Assembly: GCF_011762125.1 (NCBI RefSeq)
Contig: NZ_JAASQN010000001.1
Location: 1,302,001 to 1,366,000 of the forward strand
Length of the DNA stretch: 64,000 nucleotides
Direction of reading: 5' to 3'
From: Sphingopyxis panaciterrae
GTDB taxonomy: Bacteria > Pseudomonadota > Alphaproteobacteria > Sphingomonadales > Sphingomonadaceae
The position numbers and the translations under genes are program-made. Below are positions 43,877 through 52,708 of the stretch, piece by piece. Numbering within the stretch: position 1 is the stretch's first letter; each line of letters begins with the position of its first letter. The notes beneath the pieces were generated by a model, which saw only the letters and a program-made list of their open reading frames with translations, ran no database searches and was not told where the DNA came from.

Positions 43877-44862
43877 CAGCTGGTTGCCGGCTCGAGCCCG
43901 CGGGGCAGTTTGAAGATCATATTTTCCTCGGCCGTGACAACGATGTCCTCGCTGATGTTACGATATGCCGCGATGGCATCGATCACTTCGCGGACGAGTT
44001 CTTCGGGGGCGCTGGCGCCCGCGGTAACGCCAAGCGTGCCGATGTCCCGCAGCCATGCCGGGTCGATGTCTTCGCCGCGCTGGACAAGATGCGCGGGGGT
44101 GCCCATGCGCTCGGCGACCTCGACCAGCCTGACGCTGTTCGAACTATTGGGGGCACCGATCACGATCACCCGGTCGCATCGACCGGCAATCGCTTTCACC
44201 GCCTGCTGGCGGTTCGACGTGGCATAGCAGATGTCTTCGCCGCGTGGCCCGCTGATCGCCGGGAAACGGTGTTGAAGCGCGGCGACGATGTCGCGCGTGT
44301 CATCGACCGACAGCGTCGTCTGGGTCAGGAAGGACAGCATGTCGGGATCGGCGGGGGCAAGCGCGGTGACATCGTCGACCGATTCGACCAAGGTCATCGC
44401 GCCATCGGGAAGCTGGCCCAACGTCCCGATCACCTCTGGATGTCCGGCATGGCCGATGAAGATGATATGGCGGCCGGCTTCGTTCGCGCGCTCGGCCTGG
44501 CGGTGGACCTTCGACACCAGCGGGCAGGTCGCGTCGATATAATCGAGCCCGCGCAGTTCGGCTTTGGCTGGCACCGCCTTGGGGACGCCGTGGGCGCTGA
44601 AAACGACCGGAACACCGTCGGGAACCTGGCCCAGCGATTCGACGAAAATCGCGCCCTTGGCCTTGAGCGATTCCACCACATAGCGATTGTGGACGATTTC
44701 GTGCCGGACATAGACGGGCGCGCCGAAGCGCTCGATCGCCAGCTCGACGATACGGATCGCGCGGTCGACGCCGGCGCAGAAACCCCGCGGCGCGGCTATC
44801 AAAACCTTGAGTTCTGCCGTTTCGCCTTCGCTTTCGGGCGCGATGTCATGCGGTGCGTTCAT
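43876..44862 (-). CDS. ispH: 4-hydroxy-3-methylbut-2-enyl diphosphate reductase
   Basis: A 328-residue Fe-S enzyme, last step of the MEP isoprenoid pathway, reducing HMBPP to IPP and DMAPP. The cluster cysteines are Cys29 ([11 protein letters not shown]), Cys113 (DATCPLV) and Cys212 (DICYATSN). Substrate motifs [10 protein letters not shown] near 54, SAHGVPK near 89, and [10 protein letters not shown] near 237 are present. It is first in the operon with thrB and rnhA. Confidence 0.96.
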   Translation of the reverse strand: MNAPHDIAPESEGETAELKVLIAAPRGFCAGVDRAIRIVELAIERFGAPVYVRHEIVHNRYVVESLKAKGAIFVESLGQVPDGVPVVFSAHGVPKAVPAKAELRGLDYIDATCPLVSKVHRQAERANEAGRHIIFIGHAGHPEVIGTLGQLPDGAMTLVESVDDVTALAPADPDMLSFLTQTTLSVDDTRDIVAALQHRFPAISGPRGEDICYATSNRQQAVKAIAGRCDRVIVIGAPNSSNSVRLVEVAERMGTPAHLVQRGEDIDPAWLRDIGTLGVTAGASAPEELVREVIDAIAAYRNISEDIVVTAEENMIFKLPRGLEPATS

Positions 44863-45025
44863 CGTGCCGGCGCTCTAGCGCAGCAAGCGCTATGCGGTAA
44901 AGCGGCTTCGTCCGTGTTGCGCCGCGTTCATCGCACCGATAAGAAGCGGCGCGCATGGAGCTTGGGACAATCGTTCCGACGCGCCTGAGCCACTTTGGCG
45001 CGCCAGTTTTGGAAAGCCGTTTATC

Positions 45026-45697
45026 ATGATGTCCATTTCGTCCTCGTCGCGTAAGTTCCTGGTCATGCTGTGCGGAACGGCAGCCATGGCGACGGTGGCG
45101 GGCTGCGCGAAAGATAATGAGATCGACGTCAGCGGCGGCGTCGGCATTACCTCGACGCGCAGCGCCTGTCCGTCGGTGGCCGTGCCGCTGCAAACGGGTG
45201 ACGTTACGCTGTTCGACCCCGCGACCAGCCGCGATGCGAGCGCGATCGACGTCGTTGCGACGATCACCAATGTCACGCCGCAGTGCAATGACACCGGCGA
45301 AAAAGTCTATCAGCTCGCGAATTTCGATGTCGTCGCCACACGCCGCGACGCCGGCCCCGCCCGCACGGTCACCCTGCCTTATTTCGCAACCGTCCTGCAG
45401 GGGGGGACCGTCGTCGTCGCCAAACGGCTCAGCAATGTGACCATCAATTTCGCCGACGGGCAAACGCGCGGCACCGGCCGTGGCCAGGCTTCGGCCTATG
45501 TCGACCGTGCGGCATCGACGCTGCCCGCCGACATCCAGGAACGCATCACGCGCAAGCGCAAGGCGGGTGACCAGGACGCGGCGATCGATCCGCTCAGCCT
45601 CCCCGAAGTGCGCGCCGCGGTGCAGCGGGCGAGTTTTGAGCTGCTGATCGGCTTCCAGCTGACGCAGGAACAGCTCGAATATAACGTCCGACGATAA
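45026..45697 (+). CDS. Putative lipoprotein
   Basis: A 223-residue protein with a lipoprotein signal: hydrophobic stretch and lipobox VAGC (Cys27). The mature domain is beta-rich (VVATITNVTPQC, then LPYFATVLQGGTVVVAKRLS), two further cysteines could form a disulfide, and the C-terminus is helical (ERITRKRKAGDQDA, then LPEVRAAVQRASFELLIGFQ). I do not recognise a characterised family. Two adjacent ATGs (45026 and 45029) are possible starts. It stands alone before argS. Confidence 0.82.
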   Translation: MMSISSSSRKFLVMLCGTAAMATVAGCAKDNEIDVSGGVGITSTRSACPSVAVPLQTGDVTLFDPATSRDASAIDVVATITNVTPQCNDTGEKVYQLANFDVVATRRDAGPARTVTLPYFATVLQGGTVVVAKRLSNVTINFADGQTRGTGRGQASAYVDRAASTLPADIQERITRKRKAGDQDAAIDPLSLPEVRAAVQRASFELLIGFQLTQEQLEYNVRR

Positions 45698-45833
45698 GGC
45701 GCGCGGCGGCGCTTTCCTTGCGCCGTTCGCAATGTGTCCCTGCGACGCTTTTCCGGCGGCGCAGGGCTTTTCGCGTTGCCCAAGCTGCGATAGGGCGCGC
45801 TCCAGCTCCATTTGACCGAAGATAGGCCCAGCC

Positions 45834-47561
45834 GTGACCCTGTTCAGCCGTTTTTCCGACCATATCGGCGCCGTGCTCGACGCGCTGGCCGCCAAAAATG
45901 CCCTGCCGGCCGGGCTCGACCGCAGCGCGATCAGCGTCGAACCGCCGCGCGATCCCGCGCACGGCGATGTCGCGACCAACGCCGCGATGGTGCTCGCGAA
46001 GCCCGCGTGCATGAACCCGCGCGCGCTCGCCGACTTGCTCGTCATCGAGCTCGGCGCGATCGACGAAGTGACCGAGGCGAGCGTGGCGGGCCCCGGATTC
46101 ATCAATCTGCGCCTCGCCGACGACAGCTGGCGCAGCGAGCTCGCACTGATCCATGGGCAGGGCGGCGATTATGGCCGCTCGGCGACGGGCGCCGGGCGGC
46201 GCGTCAATGTCGAATATGTTTCGGCCAATCCGACCGGCCCGATGCACGTCGGCCATTGCCGCGGTGCGGTCGTCGGCGACGCGCTCGCCGCGCTGCTCGA
46301 ATATGCCGGGCACGACGTCATCCGCGAATATTATGTCAACGACGCCGGCGGGCAGGTCGATGTCCTCGCGCGATCGGTCCATATGCGCTACCGCGAGGCA
46401 CTCGGCGAGGATATTGGCGCGATCCCCGAGGGGCTTTATCCCGGCGATTATCTGATTCCCGTCGCGGGCAAGTTGGCGGCCGAATATGGCGACCGCTTCG
46501 TCGGCGCTCCCGAAAGCGCGTGGCTCGGCCTGTTCCGCGCCGAAGCGGTGAGCGCGATGATGGACATGATCCGCGCCGACCTCGCCAAGCTCGGCATCCA
46601 TCATGATCTTTTCTCGTCGGAGGCCGAGCTGCAGGCCGCCGGCAAGCCCGCCGCTGCCGAAAAATGGCTCCGCGCGCATGATCTGGTCTATGACGGCGTG
46701 CTGGAAGCCCCGAAGGGCGAGACGCCCGAAGATTGGGAGCCGGTCGAACTGCCGCTCTTCCGCTCGACGAAGTTCGGCGACGACCAGGACCGCCCGATCA
46801 AGAAGTCGGACGGCAGCTGGACCTATTTCGGCGCCGATCTCGCCTATCATTTCCAAAAGAGCGAGAATGCCGACGAGCTGATCGACATCTGGGGCGCCGA
46901 CCATGCGGGGACGGTCAAGCGGATCAAGGCGGCGGTCGCCGCGCTGACCGAGGGCAAGAAGAAGTTCGACGTCAAGCTGGTCCAGATGGTCCGGCTGCTC
47001 AAGAATGGCGAACCGTTCAAGATGTCGAAGCGCGCAGGCAATTTCGTCACCCTCGCCGATATCGTCGACGAGGTGGGCAAGGATGCCGTGCGCTTCACGA
47101 TGCTGACCCGCAAGGCCGACGCGCAGATGGACTTCGACTTTGCCAAGGTGGTCGAGGCGTCGCGCGACAATCCGGTCTTCTACGTCCAATATGCGCATGC
47201 GCGGATCGCATCGCTGAAGCGCAAGCTTGCCGATGCGGGCATCGCAGCCGCAGCGCCCAATCCGGCGCGGCTCGACGCGCATGAACTCGGCCTCGTCAAA
47301 CTGCTCGCGCAATTCCCGCGGATCGTCGAATCGGCGGCCGCGGCGCGCGAACCGCACCGGATCGCCTTTTACCTGGGAGAGGTGGCCGCGGCGTTCCATG
47401 CCTGGTGGAATATGGGCAATGATCGGCCCGAGGCACGCGTCATCATTGCCGACGATAGCGAATTGACCGCGACGCGGCTTTATTTGGCCGACGGAATCGG
47501 GCAGGTAATCCGGAACGGGTTGCACCTGATGGGGGTCGAGGCGCTCGAGGAGATGGTGTGA
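45834..47561 (+). CDS. argS: Arginyl-tRNA synthetase
   Basis: A 575-residue class I synthetase. The N-terminal Add-1 domain (1-100), the HIGH motif as HVGH (138-141, in NPTGPMHVGH), the KMSKS-like loop FKMSKRAGN and a C-terminal anticodon-binding helical domain (about 455-575) are all in place. GTG at 45834 is used as start, giving MTLFSRFSDHI. The stop overlaps the ATG of the SPOR gene, so the two are coupled. Confidence 0.96.
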   Translation: MTLFSRFSDHIGAVLDALAAKNALPAGLDRSAISVEPPRDPAHGDVATNAAMVLAKPACMNPRALADLLVIELGAIDEVTEASVAGPGFINLRLADDSWRSELALIHGQGGDYGRSATGAGRRVNVEYVSANPTGPMHVGHCRGAVVGDALAALLEYAGHDVIREYYVNDAGGQVDVLARSVHMRYREALGEDIGAIPEGLYPGDYLIPVAGKLAAEYGDRFVGAPESAWLGLFRAEAVSAMMDMIRADLAKLGIHHDLFSSEAELQAAGKPAAAEKWLRAHDLVYDGVLEAPKGETPEDWEPVELPLFRSTKFGDDQDRPIKKSDGSWTYFGADLAYHFQKSENADELIDIWGADHAGTVKRIKAAVAALTEGKKKFDVKLVQMVRLLKNGEPFKMSKRAGNFVTLADIVDEVGKDAVRFTMLTRKADAQMDFDFAKVVEASRDNPVFYVQYAHARIASLKRKLADAGIAAAAPNPARLDAHELGLVKLLAQFPRIVESAAAAREPHRIAFYLGEVAAAFHAWWNMGNDRPEARVIIADDSELTATRLYLADGIGQVIRNGLHLMGVEALEEMV

Positions 47562-48343
47562 TGGCCGACGACAGCAAGGGGCAGGGCGACGCCGGACTGG
47601 GGCTCGAAGACGAAGACCGGCTGCCCTGGCTCGAAGCAGCCGACGATTATGACGAGGATGGCGAAGTGTCGCCGGTCCGTTTGCTCGTGATGGTGCTCGG
47701 CGGGCTGTTGTTGATCGGCGCGGTGCTCGGCGGCCTGTGGTGGATCCAGAATGGCGGCGCGCGCGGGCAGGGCGAACTGATCGCGGCGCAGCAGGGGAAT
47801 TACAAGGTTCCGCCCAAGAACGATGCTTCCAAGACGTTCGAGGGTGAGGGCGATGCGAGCTTCGCCGCGAGCGAGGGCGCCGAACCCGGCGGCAAGGTCG
47901 ATCCGAGCCGCATGCCCGAAGAACCCGCGGTGACGCCGGAAGAACGCGAAGCAGCCGCCAAGGCCGCCAAAAAGGCCGCGGCGGACAAGGCGGCTGCCGC
48001 GAAGGCCGACGCTGTCCGTTCCGCCTCGGCCGAAAAGGGCAAATCCATGCCCGCGGCCACCTCGGTAAAGACCGCTGTTGCAGCGAAAGATGTCCCGGCC
48101 GCATCGGGCGGCGCGATGATCCAGCTCGGCGCGTTCAGCAGCGAGGCGGCGGCAGGGAAAGCGTGGGCCAACCTTTCGAAGCGCTTTGCGTATCTGGCCG
48201 ATCACGGCCAATCGGTGTCGCCGGCAACGGTGGGCAGCGGCAAGGTCTATCGCCTGCGCGTTTCGGCAGGATCGGCCGCCAACGCCGCGAATTTATGTGG
48301 GAAATTGCGTGTTGCCGGCGAAAATTGCGTCATCGTCCGCTGA
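47561..48343 (+). CDS. SPOR-domain membrane protein
   Basis: A 260-residue bitopic membrane protein: an acidic cytoplasmic N-terminus, one helix (about 41-65, RLLVMVLGGLLLIGAVLGGL), a long Ala/Lys/Glu-rich periplasmic linker (about 105-175) and a C-terminal SPOR domain (about 185-260, AMIQLGAFSSEAAAGKAW). SPOR domains bind septal peptidoglycan, so a division or wall role is likely. Its ATG overlaps the argS stop (TGATG). The nagZ gene follows 108 bases on. Confidence 0.9.
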   Translation: MADDSKGQGDAGLGLEDEDRLPWLEAADDYDEDGEVSPVRLLVMVLGGLLLIGAVLGGLWWIQNGGARGQGELIAAQQGNYKVPPKNDASKTFEGEGDASFAASEGAEPGGKVDPSRMPEEPAVTPEEREAAAKAAKKAAADKAAAAKADAVRSASAEKGKSMPAATSVKTAVAAKDVPAASGGAMIQLGAFSSEAAAGKAWANLSKRFAYLADHGQSVSPATVGSGKVYRLRVSAGSAANAANLCGKLRVAGENCVIVR

Positions 48344-48451
48344 TTCCGCCCGCTTGGCCGCAGCGGTGATTGGTTCGGTAACCGCGCCATGCCATCATGC
48401 GCGCACTGGTCGTCGCACGAGGGGGTGTCGGCCGAGGAAGGTTGACGCACA

Positions 48452-49459
48452 ATGATACCGGCAATCTTTGGCCTGTCGGGCCTGATGCTGACCGACGACG
48501 AACGCGCATTCTTTCGCGACAGCGATCCCGCAGGCTATATTCTCTTCGGCCGCAATATCGAAAACCGCGAGCAGGTGCGGCGGCTGACCGATGATTTGCG
48601 GTCGCTCGACGGACGCAGCAATTTGCCGATCCTGATCGATCAGGAAGGTGGCCGCGTCGCGCGGATGAAAGCGCCGGAATGGCCCGATTTTCCGAGCGGC
48701 GCCGCGTTCGACGCGTTGTACGAGCGCGCGCCGGCGAGCGCGATCGAGGCGGCACGGCTTAACGCCATGGCGCTCGCCGTCATGCTCGCCGAGGTCGGGA
48801 TTACGGTCGATTGCCTGCCGTTGCTCGACGTGCGTCAGCCGGGGGCAAGCGATGTCATCGGCGACCGCGCGCTCGGCAGCGAACCGATGCGCGTTGCCGC
48901 ACTCGGCCGCGCGATCCTCAGCGGGCTTCAGGCCGGCGGGGTCGTCGGGATCGTCAAGCATATCCCCGGGCACGGCCGCGCGATGGCCGATTCGCACGAG
49001 GCGCTGCCCGTCGTGGCGGCGCTCGACCGCGATCTCCAGACCGATCTCGCGCCCTTCGCGGCGCTCCGCGATGCGGCGATGGCGATGACCTGTCATGTCG
49101 TGTTCAACGCGTGGGACCCGGATCGCCCCGCGACATTGTCATCGACGGTCATCGATAGCGTGATTCGCCAGCGGATCGGCTTCCATGGCCTGCTGATGAC
49201 CGACGACCTGGACATGAAGGCGCTGTCAGGGGATGTGCCGTCGCGCGCCGCCGATGCCATCGCCGCGGGATGCGACATCGCGCTCAACTGCTGGGGCAAG
49301 ATGGACGACATGGTCGGCATCGCGGGCGCGCTCGATCCGATCAGCACGATATCGCTCGCGCGGCTCGAGGGCGCGATGGACCGCATCGTCGGGGCGCACG
49401 ACCCGCGCCAGTTCGCGACGCTGGTCGACCAGCGCGACGCCTTGCTGGCGATCGCCTGA
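48452..49459 (+). CDS. nagZ: Beta-N-acetylhexosaminidase
   Basis: A 335-residue glycoside hydrolase family 3 enzyme that removes GlcNAc from anhydromuropeptides in wall recycling. The motif KHIPGHG (169-175) with the catalytic His-Asp loop ADSHE, the IDQEGGRVARM segment near 63 and the nucleophile Asp in LLMTDDLDMKAL (about 252) are all present. It is a cytosolic single-domain NagZ. GAGGAAGG precedes the ATG, and the stop overlaps the scpA ATG. Confidence 0.95.
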   Translation: MIPAIFGLSGLMLTDDERAFFRDSDPAGYILFGRNIENREQVRRLTDDLRSLDGRSNLPILIDQEGGRVARMKAPEWPDFPSGAAFDALYERAPASAIEAARLNAMALAVMLAEVGITVDCLPLLDVRQPGASDVIGDRALGSEPMRVAALGRAILSGLQAGGVVGIVKHIPGHGRAMADSHEALPVVAALDRDLQTDLAPFAALRDAAMAMTCHVVFNAWDPDRPATLSSTVIDSVIRQRIGFHGLLMTDDLDMKALSGDVPSRAADAIAAGCDIALNCWGKMDDMVGIAGALDPISTISLARLEGAMDRIVGAHDPRQFATLVDQRDALLAIA

Positions 49460-50226
49460 TGGAAGAATTGCCGCTCGATTTCGAAGTGGCACCGACGGTG
49501 GAGCGCGACGATGCGCTGCAACTCAGTCTCGAAAGCTGGGAAGGGCCGCTCGACCTGCTGCTGACACTCGCGCGCAGCCAGAAGGTCGATCTCCGGCAGA
49601 TTTCAATTCTGGCGCTCGTCGAGCAATATCTGACCTTCATCGCCGAGATGCGCGCGAAACTCGAAGTCGCCGCCGACTATCTGGTGATGGCGGCATGGCT
49701 TGCCTATCTCAAATCGGCGTTACTGCTACCCAAGGATCCGGCCGAGGATCCCTCGCCCGACGAACTGGCGCTGCGCCTGCAACTCCGGCTCCAGCGGCTG
49801 GCGGCGATGCGCGAGGCGGCGGCGCGGCTGCTCGCGCGCGACCGCGTCGGCCGCGACGTTTTTCTGCGTCCAAAGCCCGAAGGGCTGCACGACGTCAAGC
49901 TGCGCCGCTGGGATGCCAGTCTTTACGATTTGCTGTCTGCCTATGGGCAGGTCAAATTGCGTACCGAACCGGTGGTCCATATGGTCGCACGGCGGCCGGT
50001 GGTCACGCTCGATGCCGCGCTCCACCATCTGCAGCGGCTGATCGGAGTGAAGCTCGACTGGGCCGAGCTTTCCGAATTCCTGCCGTCCGACTATCAAGGT
50101 CCCTTGCGCCGCTCGGCGATCGCGTCGAGTTTCGTCGCGGCATTGGAACTCGCCCGGCAGGGGCGCGTCGACCTGAAACAGGACGGGGCGTTCGAACCGC
50201 TTTATCTGAAGGCAGCGTCCGCATGA
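49459..50226 (+). CDS. scpA: Segregation and condensation protein A
   Basis: A 255-residue kleisin that links the two SMC heads in the chromosome-condensing complex. LSLESWEGPLDLLLTLARSQ near 24, DLRQISILALVEQYL and the C-terminal winged-helix region FVAALELARQGRVDLKQ are diagnostic. Its ATG overlaps the nagZ stop and its stop overlaps the scpB ATG (ATGA), a tight operon order seen in alphaproteobacteria. The partner smc gene is not in the window. Confidence 0.95.
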   Translation: MEELPLDFEVAPTVERDDALQLSLESWEGPLDLLLTLARSQKVDLRQISILALVEQYLTFIAEMRAKLEVAADYLVMAAWLAYLKSALLLPKDPAEDPSPDELALRLQLRLQRLAAMREAAARLLARDRVGRDVFLRPKPEGLHDVKLRRWDASLYDLLSAYGQVKLRTEPVVHMVARRPVVTLDAALHHLQRLIGVKLDWAELSEFLPSDYQGPLRRSAIASSFVAALELARQGRVDLKQDGAFEPLYLKAASA

Positions 50227-50822
50227 ATCCGATCGACGACCTCGAACGCGCGATAGAGGCGATGCTGTTTGCCAGCGACGAACCGCTCGACGCACGGCAG
50301 ATTGCGGGGCGTCTCGGCGACGAAAAGACGCCGGGCGAAATTCGCGCGATCATTCAGGCGATCGCCGCGCGTCATGCGGGGAGCGGGATCGAACTGGTCG
50401 AGCGCGGCGGGCACTGGCATTTCCAGACCCCGGCCGACCTCGCGCATCTGCTGCGCCGCGAACGCGACGATCCGCGCAAGCTGTCGCGCGCGGCGTCGGA
50501 AGTCCTCGCGATCGTCGCCTATCACGAACCGGTGAGTCGCGCCGAGATCGAAGCGATCCGCGGCGTCCAGACATCGAAGGGGACGCTCGATGTGTTGATG
50601 GAGGCCGAATGGATCGCGCCGGCAGGACGGCGCGAGGTGCCCGGGCGGCCGCTGATCTACAAGACCACCGACGCGTTTCTGCAACATTTCGGCCTCACGA
50701 GCCGCAAGGACCTGCCGGGAATCGAAGATTTGCGTGCGGCGGGCCTGCTCGATCCAGTCGACCTTGCTTTCGAGGAAGCGATAGGAGAGCTGGACCTAGT
50801 AAAAGACGGCGAAGACGCCTAG
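50223..50822 (+). CDS. scpB: Segregation and condensation protein B
   Basis: A 199-residue protein of two winged-helix domains that binds ScpA dimers. ERAIEAMLFASDEPLDARQI near 8, LSRAASEVLAIVAYHEPVSR near 90 and the family core IRGVQTSKGTLDVLMEAEWI near 114 are clear. It is coupled to scpA, and tatA starts 24 bases after its stop. Confidence 0.95.
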   Translation: MNPIDDLERAIEAMLFASDEPLDARQIAGRLGDEKTPGEIRAIIQAIAARHAGSGIELVERGGHWHFQTPADLAHLLRRERDDPRKLSRAASEVLAIVAYHEPVSRAEIEAIRGVQTSKGTLDVLMEAEWIAPAGRREVPGRPLIYKTTDAFLQHFGLTSRKDLPGIEDLRAAGLLDPVDLAFEEAIGELDLVKDGEDA

Positions 50823-50846
50823 ATGGGCCCTTCAAGGAGACGATAG

Positions 50847-51080
50847 ATGGGTAGCTTCAGCATCTGGCACTGGCTGGTGGTCGGGATTCTCGTCCTGCTG
50901 CTGTTCGGCAAGGGCCGCTTTTCGGACATGATGGGCGATGTCGCCAAGGGTTTCAAAAGCTTCAAGAAGGGCATGGCCGACGACGACGATGCGCCGCTGC
51001 CGCCAAAGCATATCGAGGGCCAGCGCGCACCCGATACGACCCCGATGTCGACGCCGACGAACGAGCACGACAAGCTCTGA
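50847..51080 (+). CDS. tatA: Sec-independent translocase TatA
   Basis: A 77-residue protein with one N-terminal helix (about 7-21, [17 protein letters not shown]) and the amphipathic helix [19 protein letters not shown]. The FGKGR hinge is typical. It would form the pore of the Tat system for folded proteins. First gene of tatABC, 24 bases after scpB. Confidence 0.95.
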   Translation: MGSFSIWHWLVVGILVLLLFGKGRFSDMMGDVAKGFKSFKKGMADDDDAPLPPKHIEGQRAPDTTPMSTPTNEHDKL

Positions 51081-51112
51081 CCGACGTCCGCTTGCGGGGG
51101 AATTAGTAAGCG

Positions 51113-51511
51113 ATGTTCGATGTTGCGCCCACCGAGTTGTTGCTCGTCGTGGTGGTGGCCCTGGTCGTCATCGGCCCCAAGGATTTGCCGAAAGCGATGC
51201 GCTTTGTCGGCAAGTGGGTCGGCAAGGCGCGCGGTATGGCGCGTCATTTTCGCGCCGGACTCGATACGATGATGCGCGAGGCCGAGCTCGAGGAACTGGA
51301 GAAACAGTGGCGCGAGCAGAATGACGCGATCATGCGCGAATTTCCCCGCATCGACGGCAATGATCCAAAGCCGGCGAGCCCCGCGACGAGCGCGCCATCA
51401 TCGGGGGGCGAAGCCGAAGATGCGGATCAGGCGGCTGCGGCAACCAGGCCCGAAACGCCCGAAACGACCGAAACCCATGTCGTTCCGCCGAAAGACGGGC
51501 CGCTGCCATGA
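51113..51511 (+). CDS. tatB: Sec-independent translocase TatB
   Basis: A 132-residue protein with the TatB opening MFDVAPTELLLVVVVALVVI, the hinge GPKDLP, an amphipathic helix and a long acidic, Ala/Pro/Thr-rich tail (about 80-132). It pairs with TatC to bind the signal peptide. Its stop overlaps the tatC ATG (ATGA). Confidence 0.95.
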   Translation: MFDVAPTELLLVVVVALVVIGPKDLPKAMRFVGKWVGKARGMARHFRAGLDTMMREAELEELEKQWREQNDAIMREFPRIDGNDPKPASPATSAPSSGGEAEDADQAAAATRPETPETTETHVVPPKDGPLP

Positions 51512-52317
51512 CCGAAGACGCGCCGGCGACAGCTCAGGACGAAGATGGCTCTGGCGGCAAGATGCCGCTCCTCGACCATCTGATCGAACTGCGTTCGCGG
51601 CTTTTGAAATCGCTGCTTGCGATCGGCATTGCCTTTGGCGTCTGCCTCTATTTCGCGAGACCGATTTTCGGCATCCTTGTCCAGCCGCTCGTGCGCGCGG
51701 GGCAGGGTAAGCTAATCTACACCCAGCTGTTCGAGGCTTTTTTCGTCGAGATCAAGGTCGCGCTGTTCGCAGCGACGATGATCGCTTTTCCGGTAATCGC
51801 GAACCAGTTGTGGAAATTCGTTGCACCCGGGCTTTACCGCCAGGAAAAGAGGGCGCTGCTGCCCTTCATCCTGGCAACCCCGATGCTGTTCGCGATCGGC
51901 GCGAGCTTCGCCTATTTCATCACCATTCCGATCGCGCTCAAATTCCTGCTCGGCTATCAGGGCAATATTGGCGGGATCACGCAAGAAGCACTGCCGTCGG
52001 TTGGCAATTATCTGAGCTTCATCATGCAGTTCATCATGGCGTTCGGCATCGCATTCCTGCTGCCGATCCTGCTGATGCTGATCGAACGATCGGGGCTGGT
52101 GACGCGCGAACAGCTCGTCTCGGCGCGCCGGTACATGATCGTCGCGGCGTTTGCGATCGCGGCGGTATTCACCCCGCCCGACATATTGAGCCAGCTGCTG
52201 CTCGCGGTGCCGTTGGTGTTCCTTTACGAACTATCGCTGTTCGCGATCTGGTTCACCCAGCGCCGACGCAAAACAGGCGCCGAAGCGGCGCCTGTCGAAC
52301 CTCTTGAAGAGGTCTGA
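51508..52317 (+). CDS. tatC: Sec-independent translocase TatC
   Basis: A 269-residue polytopic protein with six helices (about 32-52, 80-100, 119-143, 170-190, 208-225 and 228-245). MPLLDHLIELRSRLLKSL near 18 carries the conserved signal-binding segment, and FEAFFVEIKVALFA and NQLWKFVAPGLY follow. It recognises the twin-arginine signal. Likely clients in this window include the protein at 32061 and PotF. Confidence 0.95.
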   Translation: MTEDAPATAQDEDGSGGKMPLLDHLIELRSRLLKSLLAIGIAFGVCLYFARPIFGILVQPLVRAGQGKLIYTQLFEAFFVEIKVALFAATMIAFPVIANQLWKFVAPGLYRQEKRALLPFILATPMLFAIGASFAYFITIPIALKFLLGYQGNIGGITQEALPSVGNYLSFIMQFIMAFGIAFLLPILLMLIERSGLVTREQLVSARRYMIVAAFAIAAVFTPPDILSQLLLAVPLVFLYELSLFAIWFTQRRRKTGAEAAPVEPLEEV

Positions 52318-52351
52318 TAGTCAATTTGGGGGTAAGCGGGTCAGAACCCGG

Positions 52352-52480
52352 TCAATGAATGGCGTCGCTGCCAGCCTGACCGACCGACTCGATATCGCGG
52401 CCAGCTCCCTTAACGGTATTGCAGCCAGCGACCAGAAAGCTTGCCATCAATGCCAGGAGGATTGCGCGAAAACTTGTCAT
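52352..52480 (-). CDS. Entericidin-like small lipoprotein
   Basis: A 42-residue lipoprotein, too short for most gene callers. The signal MTSFRAILLALMASFLVAGC ends in a lipobox (VAGC, Cys20) and the mature part reads NTVKGAGRDIESVGQAGSDA, the entericidin A/B pattern. AAGGTG lies 7-8 bases before the ATG. Entericidins are tiny outer-membrane lipoproteins; E. coli EcnA/EcnB form a proposed antidote/toxin pair under stress. Only one copy is seen here. It is convergent with tatC, 34 bases away. Confidence 0.88.
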   Translation of the reverse strand: MTSFRAILLALMASFLVAGCNTVKGAGRDIESVGQAGSDAIH

Positions 52481-52640
52481 CGTTCGTCACCTTAGTCGTC
52501 GTTCCAGAGTGCAAAATGGCCCGGCACGCTTTCGAGGGGGGGGAGGGAATGCGGGCCGGGCCAATGTTGCTGAGCAGCGCTGCGGGGGGGCGATGATCGC
52601 TGCTCGAAAGGGAAACGACCATGCTGGCGGATAAGTTCCC

Positions 52641-52689
52641 GAAAAAAATCGCAGCGATGAACTTTTTTTCGCGATTCTTTTGAATCGCT
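52641..52689 (-). terminator. Probable terminator after mgtE
   Basis: On the minus strand GCGATTCAAAAGAATCGC is a perfect small hairpin, and AATCGC ... GCGATTTTTTT gives an alternative stem with a seven-T run, 20-70 bases past the mgtE stop. The two stems overlap, so they would exclude each other. Confidence 0.5.
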
Positions 52690-52708
52690 TGCGTTTCAAC
52701 GATTTGGC

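Noticed and set aside
45594..48104. Minus-strand open frame of 836 codons opposite argS and the SPOR gene
   Set aside because: It is antisense to two clear genes; its translation is Arg/Asp/Gly-rich with no domain, as expected for the complement of high-GC coding DNA.
52621..52683. 20-codon plus-strand frame (MLADKFPKKIAAM...) before the end of mgtE
   Set aside because: It lies in the predicted mgtE terminator and has little support as a gene.
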